DNA from: a virus
Direction: 5' to 3' (one strand)
Virus record (IMG/VR): IMGVR_UViG_3300028862_000012
Coordinates: 159,866 to 223,865 of that record
Length of the DNA stretch: 64,000 bases
Within the stretch, counting starts at the first letter, position 1. Each line of letters begins with the position of its first letter. Below the pieces are notes generated by a model. The model was not told where the DNA came from and ran no database searches. It saw only the letters and a program-made list of their open reading frames with translations. Positions 33,464 through 42,266 of the stretch are shown here, one piece after another. The position numbers were made by a program, and so were the translations under genes.

Positions 33464-33669
33464 GTAAACTCCTTTATTACAAATTTTTGTTCTGTATCTT
33501 TTATTTTTTTAGTACTGCAATTTCTAATTTCTATATCTGTAGCTTTACAGATTTTATTGTCACAATACCAAAAACAATTTTTAATACACCATTTTCTTTT
33601 AAACAATCTAAATAAAATTTGTGTTTTTATGTTAGAAAGTTTAATATAAAATAGGTAAGATTTGTTCAT
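33460..33669 (-). CDS. small Cys-rich basic protein (69 aa)
   Basis: ATG at 33669 follows AAAGGAATTTAT and overlaps the upstream TGA (ATGA), so the longer frame from 33696 is rejected. CIKNCFWYC..C suggests metal binding. No family recognised. Confidence 0.65.
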   Translation of the reverse strand: MNKSYLFYIKLSNIKTQILFRLFKRKWCIKNCFWYCDNKICKATDIEIRNCSTKKIKDTEQKFVIKEFT

Positions 33670-33908
33670 ATAAATTCCTTTGTATCTATATTCCAAAAAG
33701 TAAACTCATTATTGTTACGAGTATATTTAACAATACCTTGTTCAATACCTGTAATTATAGTAAATGCTTTGTTTATATTAAGTTCATTGTCTTCAATGCA
33801 ATGAGTAATAATATTATGATAACTAAGATCAGGATTTAACCAAATAGTATCTATTCTATCAAGTGACCTAAATAATTGTTTTCTGTATTTAGATATGTTG
33901 CTTTTCAT
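33666..33908 (-). CDS. hypothetical protein (80 aa)
   Basis: No family recognised. Basic N-terminus, alpha/beta. Confidence 0.7.
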   Translation of the reverse strand: MKSNISKYRKQLFRSLDRIDTIWLNPDLSYHNIITHCIEDNELNINKAFTIITGIEQGIVKYTRNNNEFTFWNIDTKEFI

Positions 33909-33917
33909 ATTACCTCT

Positions 33918-34109
33918 TTAAATTTTAGTCCAATCCATAAAAGTTTGATATGAGAAATCTTTATTTTCCCATTTGAGAGTAAGCGTATTATATATTTGAA
34001 TAACTTCATATAATTGAAACCATACTTTGTAACATCCTGCTTTAACAGGAAACAAGGCAAAACCTTTTTTAATACGGGAGTTCCCATTTTTAGGCATTTC
34101 TTTAATCAT
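33918..34109 (-). CDS. hypothetical protein (63 aa)
   Basis: Starts after AAGGAGATACT. Basic and aromatic-rich. An overlapping frame at 33905-34087 is a shadow. No family recognised. Confidence 0.65.
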   Translation of the reverse strand: MIKEMPKNGNSRIKKGFALFPVKAGCYKVWFQLYEVIQIYNTLTLKWENKDFSYQTFMDWTKI

Positions 34110-34118
34110 AGTATCTCC

Positions 34119-34217
34119 TTAAAATAAAAGTTTCCAATGAGTAGCACAATAAATAAGACCTGCAATAAATAATACTACAAGTATACCCTGACTTACTTGA
34201 CCTAACAAAGGATACAT
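34119..34217 (-). CDS. single-span membrane peptide (32 aa)
   Basis: ATG at 34217 follows AAGGGAGCTAAA and lies within the end of the upstream gene. About 20 hydrophobic residues form one membrane segment. No family recognised. Confidence 0.5.
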   Translation of the reverse strand: MYPLLGQVSQGILVVLFIAGLIYCATHWKLLF

Positions 34218-34567
34218 TTTAGCTCCCTTAAATTTCTGTTTATTTTATCCTGAAGATTATTCAATTCAGGTGTTTCATTTTCAGCATAGTAGTCAATCGA
34301 GTTTGTTTCTTTGCGATACTTTCCACTAAAAAGAAACTTACCACTGAAGCGCCATTCTGTACAAGGATATCTATGAGAAGAAAGGTGAGCATAAATAAAA
34401 TCACCACGAGTTACTTCACAAGCGCCACCGTATTCTACGAGTATTGAATAAACGTTATCAAAGAAGGTATATTCTTTTTCATACTGTTCTTTGGAAAGGT
34501 TTGTAGTTCTGTTTCCTTCATTCCAGATTTTATATATTCGATAGGACTCTTGAATATCAGTTTTCAT
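34202..34567 (-). CDS. hypothetical protein (121 aa)
   Basis: No family recognised. Part of the leftward run 34202-35950, whose codon use is slightly GC-richer than its surroundings. Confidence 0.7.
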   Translation of the reverse strand: MKTDIQESYRIYKIWNEGNRTTNLSKEQYEKEYTFFDNVYSILVEYGGACEVTRGDFIYAHLSSHRYPCTEWRFSGKFLFSGKYRKETNSIDYYAENETPELNNLQDKINRNLRELKCILC

Positions 34568-34569
34568 AA

Positions 34570-34983
34570 TTATTCCTTTTCACAAACAGTCATATTTTCA
34601 CAATTGAAATACCAAGATTCATTGCCTGTTACCTGAAAGTCTTCAATTAAAACTTTTCTGCAACGGGTAAGAATATCTGACCAGCACATATGCCAGCAAC
34701 TATCGTGATTAACAAGCTCTTCCCACTCTGAAGGTTTGAAAAAATTTTCAATAGCGAGTGTTCGCCATTCTACTTTTACACAACGGCTTCCTTCATTAGA
34801 GCTATAACGAATTTGAAAATTAATTTTTTGTCCAATATCATTTCCATCTGCATCATAACAAGTATGATCAAAACGAAAATCATATTGCATTATCTTTCCT
34901 TTACCTCGAAAGAGTGAGTTAAAGGTTTCATAACACATTGATTCTGCAACATTAAAAGTCATGTAAACAATATCATCAGACAT
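34570..34983 (-). CDS. hypothetical protein (137 aa)
   Basis: No family recognised; beta-rich with many Cys and Trp. Confidence 0.7.
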   Translation of the reverse strand: MSDDIVYMTFNVAESMCYETFNSLFRGKGKIMQYDFRFDHTCYDADGNDIGQKINFQIRYSSNEGSRCVKVEWRTLAIENFFKPSEWEELVNHDSCWHMCWSDILTRCRKVLIEDFQVTGNESWYFNCENMTVCEKE

Positions 34984-34984
34984 A

Positions 34985-35278
34985 TTAACCCCTTTCTATC
35001 CAGCAATTTGCTCTACCATTCCAATTATTATCAAGCTTGATATCAGCCCAATCATACAATCCTGTCATGCAGTAATTAAATTCATCATAGCCAGATTCAG
35101 GATTACTGGCAATGTCATCAAAGTTTTCAATGACTGCTTCAAGTGCAGAATCATCTTGAATATGAAAAGCTTTCAATTTTCTGACGATTGCTTCAGCGGT
35201 TTTGTAAACCAATGATTCATCATCATTAGAGGCTTTCCATTCCGTTGCTATATTAAGTGTATGCATCCATTTGCTCAT
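34985..35278 (-). CDS. hypothetical protein (97 aa)
   Basis: ATG at 35278 follows AAAGGACTGTAAT; the longer frame from 35302 overlaps the upstream gene. Helical, acidic. No family recognised. Confidence 0.7.
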   Translation of the reverse strand: MSKWMHTLNIATEWKASNDDESLVYKTAEAIVRKLKAFHIQDDSALEAVIENFDDIASNPESGYDEFNYCMTGLYDWADIKLDNNWNGRANCWIERG

Positions 35279-35279
35279 A

Positions 35280-35597
35280 TTACAGTCCTTTGTATAAATC
35301 AATCACTTCTATTTCAGTATATTCACTGAAATATTTTTGCCGTTCTGCTATTTCCTCTTCTGTGAACTGCAAGGCAAGTCTGATGCTTGCACTCCAACTA
35401 GGATTAGGAATATCAGCCATAAGATATTCACCATTACGACAAATAAGATAATGATGATCTTTGATATAATCCTTTACAATACTACTGGCATAGCACCAAA
35501 CATCTTCAATTCTTTCTGTAGAGTTAAAGTTTATTTTATTTTCAACAAAGGTAATTCCCAAACCAACAATTTGTTTGGATAGCTCAAATACGTTCAT
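35280..35597 (-). CDS. hypothetical protein (105 aa)
   Basis: No family recognised. The start overlaps the stop of the upstream gene (ATGA). Confidence 0.7.
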   Translation of the reverse strand: MNVFELSKQIVGLGITFVENKINFNSTERIEDVWCYASSIVKDYIKDHHYLICRNGEYLMADIPNPSWSASIRLALQFTEEEIAERQKYFSEYTEIEVIDLYKGL

Positions 35598-35950
35598 ATG
35601 ACTTCCTTTACAATATTGTATCCACAGTCATAGTGATATGCTTCACCACGAGATGACCATACTTCGGAAGTGTTGGTATCATTAGTATCAATCCACTGAT
35701 CAACAGTGAATTTATAATGATATCCCTTATAAGTGTTTGACTTTTTTACACGAACTTTTCCACGAGACTTGGTAAGGTAAGTTTTACCTTCTTCAATGAA
35801 GATGAATTTTACTATACCGTTTAAATAATAAGGAGTTCCATCAGGTTTTTCAATATCAACATTAATCCATGTATTTTTTCCAACTTCACAGTCAGAAATA
35901 TAGTCATCAAATACATTACCAATTTCACCTGATTCAAGCTCAACCTTCAT
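35594..35950 (-). CDS. hypothetical beta-rich protein (118 aa)
   Basis: First gene of the unit read from the promoter at 35971-35999. Beta-rich, acidic N-terminus. No family recognised. Confidence 0.7.
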   Translation of the reverse strand: MKVELESGEIGNVFDDYISDCEVGKNTWINVDIEKPDGTPYYLNGIVKFIFIEEGKTYLTKSRGKVRVKKSNTYKGYHYKFTVDQWIDTNDTNTSEVWSSRGEAYHYDCGYNIVKEVI

Positions 35951-35970
35951 ATTGTTTACCTCACTTAATT

Positions 35971-35999
35971 ATCATATCATTATTTTACTTTGCTGTCAA
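35971..35999 (-). promoter_or_regulatory. sigma70 promoter for 35950-34202 unit
   Basis: TTGACA (35999-35994), 17-bp spacer and TATGAT (35976-35971) on the minus strand, with GAGGTAA ahead of the first ATG. Confidence 0.75.
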
Positions 36000-36064
36000 A
36001 TAAAAAACGTATAGTTTAGTAAATATTTTTTAATAAATACTAAAGCTACTTTAGTTAAACTAAA
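35994..36064. repeat. upstream A/T element, copy A
   Basis: About 70 bp beginning at the -35 box, nearly the same as 36730-36801 and 56382-56453. A/T tracts next to the -35 suggest an UP element. It ends in CTTTAGTTAAACTAAAG, a 17-base palindrome that could be an operator. Confidence 0.6.
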
Positions 36065-36665
36065 GATGATACAGATCAGTCATGCAAGCCCAATAGTTTT
36101 CTGCTATTTTATGTGATTGCATAGCTTTATAGCCATCAGTATTATTAGCTATATGATGCTCCGCTATATAACTAAACTTAACCTTTTGATTTTGATTGGC
36201 ACTAATCAATTGTGAGTAGGCTATTTCGACATCTTTAGGCTTAAAGCTGTATAGATCATTATGGCTTTTGAAGCGCATGTCTTCTTTTCCGTTCTTGCAT
36301 AAGAATAGTCCAAAGCCAGCTTCATCCTTAAATAAAACAGACTCTTGATCAAACTTTTTTCCTAAATATAGGATATCTCCAAAATCTATATTAGGAATAA
36401 AAAAGCTTTTTTCTTCCCGTATTCCTAATTCACCAGTATCTATATCTTTATAACTATATCCTGAACGCTGTTCAATGTAGCCATAGTGAAGACCTCTGAT
36501 AGTTTTTCGTAATTCTTCATGCCTTTCTAGGTTTTGTTCTTCTGAAAAAAGATCCTGTCTATATGCAGAAACTACTCCAAAGGTAGTATTGGGATTATTT
36601 ATGTGTTGCCAGACTCGGCTTAAACTTGATTCTATTAATCGGATGTTTCCTTCATTGATGCTCAT
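36060..36665 (-). CDS. hypothetical protein, DUF3293-like (201 aa)
   Basis: The N-terminal half (GVVSAYRQDL...EEQNLERHEELRKTIRGL...EKSFFIPNI) loosely matches a small family of phage and bacterial proteins with an E-x-S-F-x-V signature (DUF3293 type). Role unknown. It has its own strong promoter and AAGGAG site. Confidence 0.55.
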   Translation of the reverse strand: MSINEGNIRLIESSLSRVWQHINNPNTTFGVVSAYRQDLFSEEQNLERHEELRKTIRGLHYGYIEQRSGYSYKDIDTGELGIREEKSFFIPNIDFGDILYLGKKFDQESVLFKDEAGFGLFLCKNGKEDMRFKSHNDLYSFKPKDVEIAYSQLISANQNQKVKFSYIAEHHIANNTDGYKAMQSHKIAENYWACMTDLYHL

Positions 36666-36706
36666 AATTATTACTCCTTTCTAATAGTTAGATCAGCTGT
36701 ATAGTA

Positions 36707-36735
36707 AGCATACATTTTATTTACTTTAATGTCAA
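36707..36735 (-). promoter_or_regulatory. sigma70 promoter for 36665 gene
   Basis: TTGACA (36735-36730), 17-bp spacer and TATGCT (36712-36707) on the minus strand. Confidence 0.75.
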
Positions 36736-36801
36736 TTAAAAAAGTGCTATTTTAGTAATTATTTTTTAACATATACTTAACTATCTTTAGTATAGTTAAA
36801 G
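36730..36801. repeat. upstream A/T element, copy B
   Basis: Second copy of the roughly 70-bp element joined to a -35 box. It contains AACTAT...ATAGTT as a partial palindrome. Confidence 0.6.
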
Positions 36802-36863
36802 TTAAAAAGAGGTATTCTATGGAAGAAAAATGCATTTATTTTATAAAAAAGTAATATATTTAC

Positions 36864-36892
36864 TTGACAGTAAACTAATAATATGATATATT
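36864..36892 (+). promoter_or_regulatory. sigma70 promoter for accessory genes
   Basis: TTGACA (36864-36869), 17-bp spacer and TATATT (36887-36892). GAAGGGGTAAAAG precedes the ATG at 36928. Confidence 0.75.
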
Positions 36893-36927
36893 GTATATAA
36901 GGTGATTGATACCTGAAGGGGTAAAAG

Positions 36928-37371
36928 ATGATGAAGTATATGCATAAAGAGACTGGATCAGTGGACACTCGTGATGGATGGATCGAGTCTGTGCCTGTAG
37001 ACGAGTTGCAAGAGCTTGGCCTTGAGAGGTTTACCGCCACACAAGTAGTTGATAAATACATCAAAGAGGGTGTTTTGATCGAGTATGTTGATCCTCCCAT
37101 TGATCATACAACAAACTCCTACGGTGACATTACGGTTGATGGTAAAGTGTATCATCTTACCGGCGATGCCGGTATGACAAGCCGATTGACTGACGAGCCG
37201 TATCATGAGGCAATCGAGGGTGAAGAGTACATTTTTGAGATGTCCGCTCCTGCAAATGATAATGCCGGTAACGACTATGTAGTTTTTTGGATGTTCCGCG
37301 CAACCAAAGGCGAGGAAAAAGAGCTTGACGAATACAACTACAGTGTCCCGTCAAAAATTGAGTTGATATAG
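36928..37371 (+). CDS. acidic accessory protein (147 aa)
   Basis: No family recognised. Strongly acidic, beta-rich second half. Its DNA is much richer in GC than the flanks, it has its own promoter, and it stands alone between two leftward blocks, the typical signs of a recently gained accessory (moron) gene. Anti-defence or host-takeover roles are possible, but not shown. Confidence 0.7.
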   Translation: MMKYMHKETGSVDTRDGWIESVPVDELQELGLERFTATQVVDKYIKEGVLIEYVDPPIDHTTNSYGDITVDGKVYHLTGDAGMTSRLTDEPYHEAIEGEEYIFEMSAPANDNAGNDYVVFWMFRATKGEEKELDEYNYSVPSKIELI

Positions 37372-37447
37372 CAAACAATCCAGAGATTTAACTGGGCAAG
37401 GAATGAAATTAATAATAGTTTTATTTCCTTAAAATAAGGAGTAAAAG

Positions 37448-37717
37448 ATTAAAAGAAACTTTTTTGCAGGTTATAGTTACATGGGTGTTAATTTTACTTT
37501 TGACAGTCCGTGCTGGTTAGTGTTTATGTTTGACTCAAAAAAAGAGCGCGATGTATGGGTCAAAGAACATGAATATGTTGATGGTAACATAAAAGCTATT
37601 GCTATTACTCAAAAAGTTGCCTATCAAATACTGGGTGTAACTCCTGCTAAACTAAGTCAGGGACAATATATCAGTGATGCATCAAGCGGTCGTCCAAACG
37701 AGGTTATGTTCTGCTAA
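37448..37717 (+). CDS. hypothetical protein, possible ATT start (89 aa, or 78 aa from ATG 37481)
   Basis: The ATG at 37481 has no ribosome site. A perfect AAGGAGTAAAAG lies before an in-frame ATT at 37448, the same spacing as for the 36928 gene, so the natural start may be ATT (rare, as in infC) or a mutated ATG. The protein has an aromatic-rich N-terminus and no known family. Confidence 0.6.
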   Translation: MKRNFFAGYSYMGVNFTFDSPCWLVFMFDSKKERDVWVKEHEYVDGNIKAIAITQKVAYQILGVTPAKLSQGQYISDASSGRPNEVMFC

Positions 37718-37726
37718 TATCCTGCA

Positions 37727-37767
37727 AGAAGAGTTATATGTTATTCAATCTTTCATATAACTCTTCT
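37727..37767. terminator. bidirectional terminator
   Basis: AGAAGAGTTATATG and CATATAACTCTTCT form a perfect 14-bp stem with a 13-base loop between convergent genes. It overlaps the 3' end of the leftward gene. Confidence 0.65.
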
Positions 37768-37931
37768 ATGCTTATACACTGATCACATCCAGAAATTTTA
37801 ATTATTTCATTATGTTCTTCATTGCAAGATTCTTCATTAAAGTGATACCAGTCATCTTTAAATAAGCAAACGCCGTAAGCAGTCATTAATGTTTTAAAAT
37901 CTTTTAGAAATAAGTAAAATTCTTTACTCAT
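37734..37931 (-). CDS. hypothetical protein (65 aa)
   Basis: Helical, acidic, last gene of the long leftward block. Its start overlaps the upstream stop. No family recognised. Confidence 0.7.
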   Translation of the reverse strand: MSKEFYLFLKDFKTLMTAYGVCLFKDDWYHFNEESCNEEHNEIIKISGCDQCISIEELYERLNNI

Positions 37932-38194
37932 ACTATTTTATCCACTTCTTTTATTACTGAATCTAATCCACGCACATCATTACATACTTCCAGTGCATCA
38001 TAAGTATGTAACTGCTTTTTAATTCGAGTAAGTAACTCTACAGATACAGGTATAGTAACTTCTTTAGATAAATAATCATTTGTTGATTGAATAAGTTTAT
38101 TAGCTGTTGCTTTATAGAGAAAGGACTCATTTAAATAAACACTACTTAAAAATAATACATTTTCTAAAAACTCTTCTGATACTTCTACACTCAT
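37928..38194 (-). CDS. hypothetical protein (88 aa)
   Basis: Helical; no family recognised. Coupled with the next gene by ATGA. Confidence 0.7.
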   Translation of the reverse strand: MSVEVSEEFLENVLFLSSVYLNESFLYKATANKLIQSTNDYLSKEVTIPVSVELLTRIKKQLHTYDALEVCNDVRGLDSVIKEVDKIV

Positions 38195-38203
38195 TACATA
38201 TCC

Positions 38204-38551
38204 TTATTTAATAATAGCGTGACGATACATATAGTCTTCTGTATCTTGCTTCTCTGCTTCTTTCCTTAATTTATCTGCTTCATCATCTTTTCCAATAGAT
38301 CGAAGATAGCGTACTTGATTTAAGGATTTTGCATAGCGTTCTTCTGCCTGTCTTTGTAACTGTTCAAAATAATCTTTTTTAAGTTTTGTAACTACGCTTA
38401 CGCCTAATGCTTTTTTAATACATTGAGAGCCAAAATCAAGAGTATCACCTGTATCAGTATCAAGCACTGTAAAAGCTTTCGTTATTGCACGTTTATGACA
38501 GTAATCACATACTGTTTCTTTTTCCTGTATTCCTAATAGTTTATATCGCAT
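38204..38551 (-). CDS. zinc-binding domain protein (115 aa)
   Basis: CDYCHKRAITKAFTVLDTDT (about 15-34) followed by FGSQCIKKALG is a small zinc-binding pattern found in phage and actinobacterial proteins. A charged helical tail (about 60-110) follows. Role unknown. Confidence 0.65.
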   Translation of the reverse strand: MRYKLLGIQEKETVCDYCHKRAITKAFTVLDTDTGDTLDFGSQCIKKALGVSVVTKLKKDYFEQLQRQAEERYAKSLNQVRYLRSIGKDDEADKLRKEAEKQDTEDYMYRHAIIK

Positions 38552-38561
38552 AAATTAATAG

Positions 38562-38819
38562 TTAGTTTCTGCAAGTAATTTTATTTCTATAATTACTAAA
38601 GTTCAAACAAGCACTACAGTTTTTATTACAAAGTGACACTAGCTTATAATCTAATTCCCATTCATCATTACTCATTTTATATATTTCAACATCTGCATGA
38701 GTATTATATCGTTTAATAGTTTCTTCTGCATAGGTATCAAAATCTTTTTGATTAGCATATACCCGCTTCTTAATAATCTTATGACTTAAACAATTTCTAC
38801 TTACTACTTTATAAACCAT
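38562..38819 (-). CDS. hypothetical protein (85 aa)
   Basis: ATG at 38819 follows AAAGGAGATAATA; the frame from 38849 is inside the upstream gene. Ends in a CNKNCSAC cluster. No family recognised. Confidence 0.65.
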   Translation of the reverse strand: MVYKVVSRNCLSHKIIKKRVYANQKDFDTYAEETIKRYNTHADVEIYKMSNDEWELDYKLVSLCNKNCSACLNFSNYRNKITCRN

Positions 38820-39207
38820 TATTATCTCCTTTATCATGAACAGTTCCAACTATTTTTCTTAATTCTACACCTGCTTCAAATAAGGAAAAAATATTACTTG
38901 GGTTAATCTCATTATATGCACAAAAATTTCCTTTATAGAAAACTACAATCCACAATGCATACTGATCTTTGTCACCTAGTTGTAACCTATCTCCTACATA
39001 TACAGGAAGTTTGTCACAATCATATAATCCTATAAATTGTTCTAATATATAATTATGAATATAATCATCAGACCAACCAATAGTTCTATCACGTAAAACT
39101 TTAGAAATAGAGTCATACTTCCATTCAAGTAAACCAACAGAAAAATATTTTCTTTCATCTAAATCATATGCACGAAACATTGGTACATAGTCTAAGTTAT
39201 TATTCAT
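38809..39207 (-). CDS. YopX-like phage protein candidate (132 aa)
   Basis: The order FRAYDLDERKYFSVG ... IGLYDCDKLPVYVGDRLQLG resembles YopX-type phage proteins, in which FRAWD, a conserved QYTGLKDKNG-like part and EGDIV follow each other. Function of that family is unknown. Moderate match by eye. Confidence 0.55.
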   Translation of the reverse strand: MNNNLDYVPMFRAYDLDERKYFSVGLLEWKYDSISKVLRDRTIGWSDDYIHNYILEQFIGLYDCDKLPVYVGDRLQLGDKDQYALWIVVFYKGNFCAYNEINPSNIFSLFEAGVELRKIVGTVHDKGDNNGL

Positions 39208-39601
39208 AGTGCCTCACAATAAAATCATGTTCTAAATATTTATTTCCAATAGTATATCCTTCTGTATTGAGTAAATCAAAGCAAGGTAATATTTTAAAAT
39301 ATTCCATTAAAATACAAGTGTTTTCGTTATTTATTTTATAATATGTTTGATTACTATTTACAGAAATACTTCCATCTGCAAGGCGCAATAATACTTCACT
39401 ATTGAAACAACTACTATGTAATCGCACCTGCACTAAATAGCCAATGCGATTAGTAACTCTGTTGTCTCCATCAATTAATCCTGTAACTACAAATTGACAC
39501 TGTTGTAGAGTATCGAGCGACCATATAGGAATCATAGCATTATAGCTGTTAATTGAATAAGTAGCTATGTTTTCAAATAATTGTTTTACTATTTTAGTCA
39601 T
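39200..39601 (-). CDS. hypothetical protein (133 aa)
   Basis: No family recognised; beta-rich. Overlaps the next start by 8 bases. Confidence 0.7.
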   Translation of the reverse strand: MTKIVKQLFENIATYSINSYNAMIPIWSLDTLQQCQFVVTGLIDGDNRVTNRIGYLVQVRLHSSCFNSEVLLRLADGSISVNSNQTYYKINNENTCILMEYFKILPCFDLLNTEGYTIGNKYLEHDFIVRHYE

Positions 39602-39606
39602 TTAAC

Positions 39607-39846
39607 TTATTCCTTATCTACTCTTAAAGGTAGACTAATAAACTCTGTACTTGTACAATTAAAAGTACAACCATAATGACACTTATAACTAAGATCATAG
39701 GCAACACAGTGATCTATATATCCTGAAGACATATCTAACTTAGAAAACAAATTCATTTTTTCATTATGATGTACAGGACAAAATAAATCTGATTTTTCTA
39801 TTACAGCATCAATATATTCTTTTGCATTAAAAAATTTTTCTTTCAT
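39607..39846 (-). CDS. Cys/His-rich protein (79 aa)
   Basis: CPVHHNEKM and CHYGCTFNC suggest a zinc site. No family recognised. Confidence 0.65.
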   Translation of the reverse strand: MKEKFFNAKEYIDAVIEKSDLFCPVHHNEKMNLFSKLDMSSGYIDHCVAYDLSYKCHYGCTFNCTSTEFISLPLRVDKE

Positions 39847-39848
39847 GC

Positions 39849-40142
39849 TTACTCCAATACTTTTTTAATAACATTCATTGCATGAGTAATGCCATCTTGC
39901 CATGCGTAAAATTGTTCTTCACTCATATTTTTTGGCTTCTTTAAGTTTTCTCTATTAGCAGTAAGTTCTTTAATTAAATCTTCAACTATACTAGTTGATA
40001 TCATGTTAGTTATATTAGAACCAATAGTAGAAGCATATTTACTTTGCATTCCTTGCTGTCTAAGATTATGTTGCACTATACTGTTTGGATCAATATAGTG
40101 ACACATAAGGGTATCGATTAAGCAAATAAAATCATACGTCAT
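39849..40142 (-). CDS. hypothetical helical protein (97 aa)
   Basis: No family recognised. Predicted all-helical; coupled to the upstream gene by ATGA. Confidence 0.7.
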   Translation of the reverse strand: MTYDFICLIDTLMCHYIDPNSIVQHNLRQQGMQSKYASTIGSNITNMISTSIVEDLIKELTANRENLKKPKNMSEEQFYAWQDGITHAMNVIKKVLE

Positions 40143-40363
40143 TTATGCTTCCATATTTTTATATCTTCTAGTTTAGGTAGTACTACAGTAATAGTAAATC
40201 CAAATAATACTGTAAATAAAGATAGGTATCCTAGAAATAAATAAGCAATACATGTTACAATATCTATTAAAGTAAATTCTTTTTCTGTAATACAAATTAT
40301 TATATAAAGTATTGTTGCTATACCACCACATATAAACCAAGATATTAAAAATTGTGTATCCAT
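40139..40363 (-). CDS. small membrane protein (74 aa)
   Basis: Two membrane segments (about 5-23 and 35-60). No family recognised. Confidence 0.7.
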   Translation of the reverse strand: MDTQFLISWFICGGIATILYIIICITEKEFTLIDIVTCIAYLFLGYLSLFTVLFGFTITVVLPKLEDIKIWKHK

Positions 40364-40372
40364 AGTTATCTC

Positions 40373-40675
40373 CTAACTATTTAAAGTTTCATAATCATCA
40401 TTGCTAAAATTCTTAGAAGCCAATTTTAATTGTTTATAATTAAGCCACATGTTAAAATTATTTATGCGATCTTTGCGCTTCATAATTCTACGTGCTACAA
40501 TTCGCGCAACTAAGCTATTAAAACAATAAGCAGTAACAGGTTCATCGTCTTGTAAATAAATTACTACTGTATTATTCATAGTAGTAACACTTTCAATAGT
40601 ACTTACATTAAAACAAGTAATTGAATTATCTTTTGGTAGATATTTTACAAAGATATATTGATAGGGTGCTTTCAT
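40373..40675 (-). CDS. hypothetical protein (100 aa)
   Basis: Beta-rich N-terminus, basic helical C-terminus. Its start overlaps the stop of the clamp-loader gene, so the two are co-translated. Confidence 0.7.
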   Translation of the reverse strand: MKAPYQYIFVKYLPKDNSITCFNVSTIESVTTMNNTVVIYLQDDEPVTAYCFNSLVARIVARRIMKRKDRINNFNMWLNYKQLKLASKNFSNDDYETLNS

Positions 40676-41823
40676 TTTAATAGTCTCCTTGTGGGTTTAG
40701 CTACTGGAGTACCAGCATCATTCTTTAGATTATTAACACTATCTATTTTAATAAAGTTTAGTATTTCATACATAAATCGAGCTTTAGTAATTCCTTCATC
40801 ATAATTATAAATTTTATCAAAATCAAGTAATAGACGTAGCAGTTTTTCTACTCTATTGATATTATCAAAAAAGTATTTATAGTTCTTTAGCTGATATTCA
40901 TCAAAATCATTTGTGTGACTACGAACAACATAATCAGAAAAAACTTTTATACCGTATTTAATAAAGCTACTTGCAGTAATATCAGTATTTAGATTAAAAG
41001 AAGTAAAGAAGCTTATATCATTGCCTATAATCTTTTTATACAAGTCCATAATAGCAAGATCATTGTCCCAATCAAATAAAGGTAGTGCCTCTTCAATTGT
41101 ATAGGCTTTAGCACTCATTACTGTATCGAAGTCTTGTACTACTTGTCCGACACTTCCATCTGCATGATTAGAAATTTCAATTAATACTTTACCAAAAGTT
41201 TCTATATCAATTTTTTCATCAGGATCAAACTGTTCAAGTAGTGTAAACAAGTAATCACTTAATACATCTTTGCCTACTTTCTTAAACTTCAGTTTTTGAA
41301 CGCGCCGATTAAGTGCTTTCTTCATAGTAGCATCATTACTGATATCACACATGCTGATAATTATGAAAAAAACGCTACTTAGATCGTTTTCCAGAAGATT
41401 AAGTAAAGCACCTTTTGTTTTACTATTACCAAGTGATTGACTTTCATCAATAATATATACAGACTTATCACTAAAAATAGATTGATTTTTAATTTCATCA
41501 GAAATATTTATAATATCCGATTTATCACTCTCACCTGATTTTACAAAAGTAGTATCAAGTTGAAATGAACGAGTAAGAATGTCTCTACAATTTTCGCATT
41601 CCAAACATGGGGTGATAACACCATTAATAATAGTAGTATGTTTACACTGCAATAGCATTGCTATAATATATCCAAGCGTGGTTTTTCCACTACCGCTTTC
41701 ACCATTTAGAAATATAACATTAGGGACTTTTTTTTCAATGAACCAATTATTAATAATATTTACATTGGCAGTTTGTCCAATTACATCTTGAAGTCTATTC
41801 GGTCGTAAAGATTGTGATAACAT
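40672..41823 (-). CDS. dnaX: clamp loader subunit gamma/tau-like (DnaX)
   Basis: A 383-residue AAA+ protein. SLRPNRLQDVIGQ opens it as in DnaX, then GESGSGKTT (Walker A, about 42-50), a four-Cys zinc finger (C70, then CLEC/C about 80-86) and DESQSLG (Walker B, about 128). NRRVQKLKF matches the region of the SRC motif. It would load a sliding clamp for phage replication. ATG at 41823 follows AAAGGAAAATAT and gives the canonical N-terminus; the frame from 41850 is longer. Confidence 0.85.
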   Translation of the reverse strand: MLSQSLRPNRLQDVIGQTANVNIINNWFIEKKVPNVIFLNGESGSGKTTLGYIIAMLLQCKHTTIINGVITPCLECENCRDILTRSFQLDTTFVKSGESDKSDIINISDEIKNQSIFSDKSVYIIDESQSLGNSKTKGALLNLLENDLSSVFFIIISMCDISNDATMKKALNRRVQKLKFKKVGKDVLSDYLFTLLEQFDPDEKIDIETFGKVLIEISNHADGSVGQVVQDFDTVMSAKAYTIEEALPLFDWDNDLAIMDLYKKIIGNDISFFTSFNLNTDITASSFIKYGIKVFSDYVVRSHTNDFDEYQLKNYKYFFDNINRVEKLLRLLLDFDKIYNYDEGITKARFMYEILNFIKIDSVNNLKNDAGTPVAKPTRRLLK

Positions 41824-41873
41824 ATATTTTCCTTTTTCATATAGTAGCATATAGTAAAAGTTTAATCAATTAG

Positions 41874-42266
41874 TTATATCAACATATTAATAAACTTTTC
41901 AGTATCAAGTATTACTTCATTCAAATCTTTTTCTGCACTAGCAATTTCTGCTGTATCAAAAGTAACAAACTCTTCTTCACCTACAGGATCATGCTTAGTA
42001 TAATAACATTGTGTTCCGTTATGAATCATAACATCAGGAGTACTATTTTTATCGCGGAAATAAAGATAAATGAAATCAATAATAGTTCCTTTGAACTTTA
42101 ATGACTGCATCTTATCTTTTATGGCACTAAGCGCTTTTGCAATATCTGTATCATAACGGGCATCTTTAATAAACTTTTCTAAAGTCATATGCTTGCCATT
42201 GTATTGTACATACATGGTATCGTAATGACTAAAGAATTCAACACTAGAGGTTTCAGTTATCTTCAT
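41874..42266 (-). CDS. hypothetical protein (130 aa)
   Basis: No family recognised; acidic alpha/beta. The ATG directly follows ATAACTATTATTAT, with no ribosome site, as in two other genes with this motif. Confidence 0.7.
   Translation of the reverse strand: MKITETSSVEFFSHYDTMYVQYNGKHMTLEKFIKDARYDTDIAKALSAIKDKMQSLKFKGTIIDFIYLYFRDKNSTPDVMIHNGTQCYYTKHDPVGEEEFVTFDTAEIASAEKDLNEVILDTEKFINMLI

Noticed and set aside
33397-33649. Plus-strand open frames in 33397-33649, 41579-41791 and 45101-45574
   Set aside because: They run opposite to well-supported minus-strand genes and have shadow-like composition.
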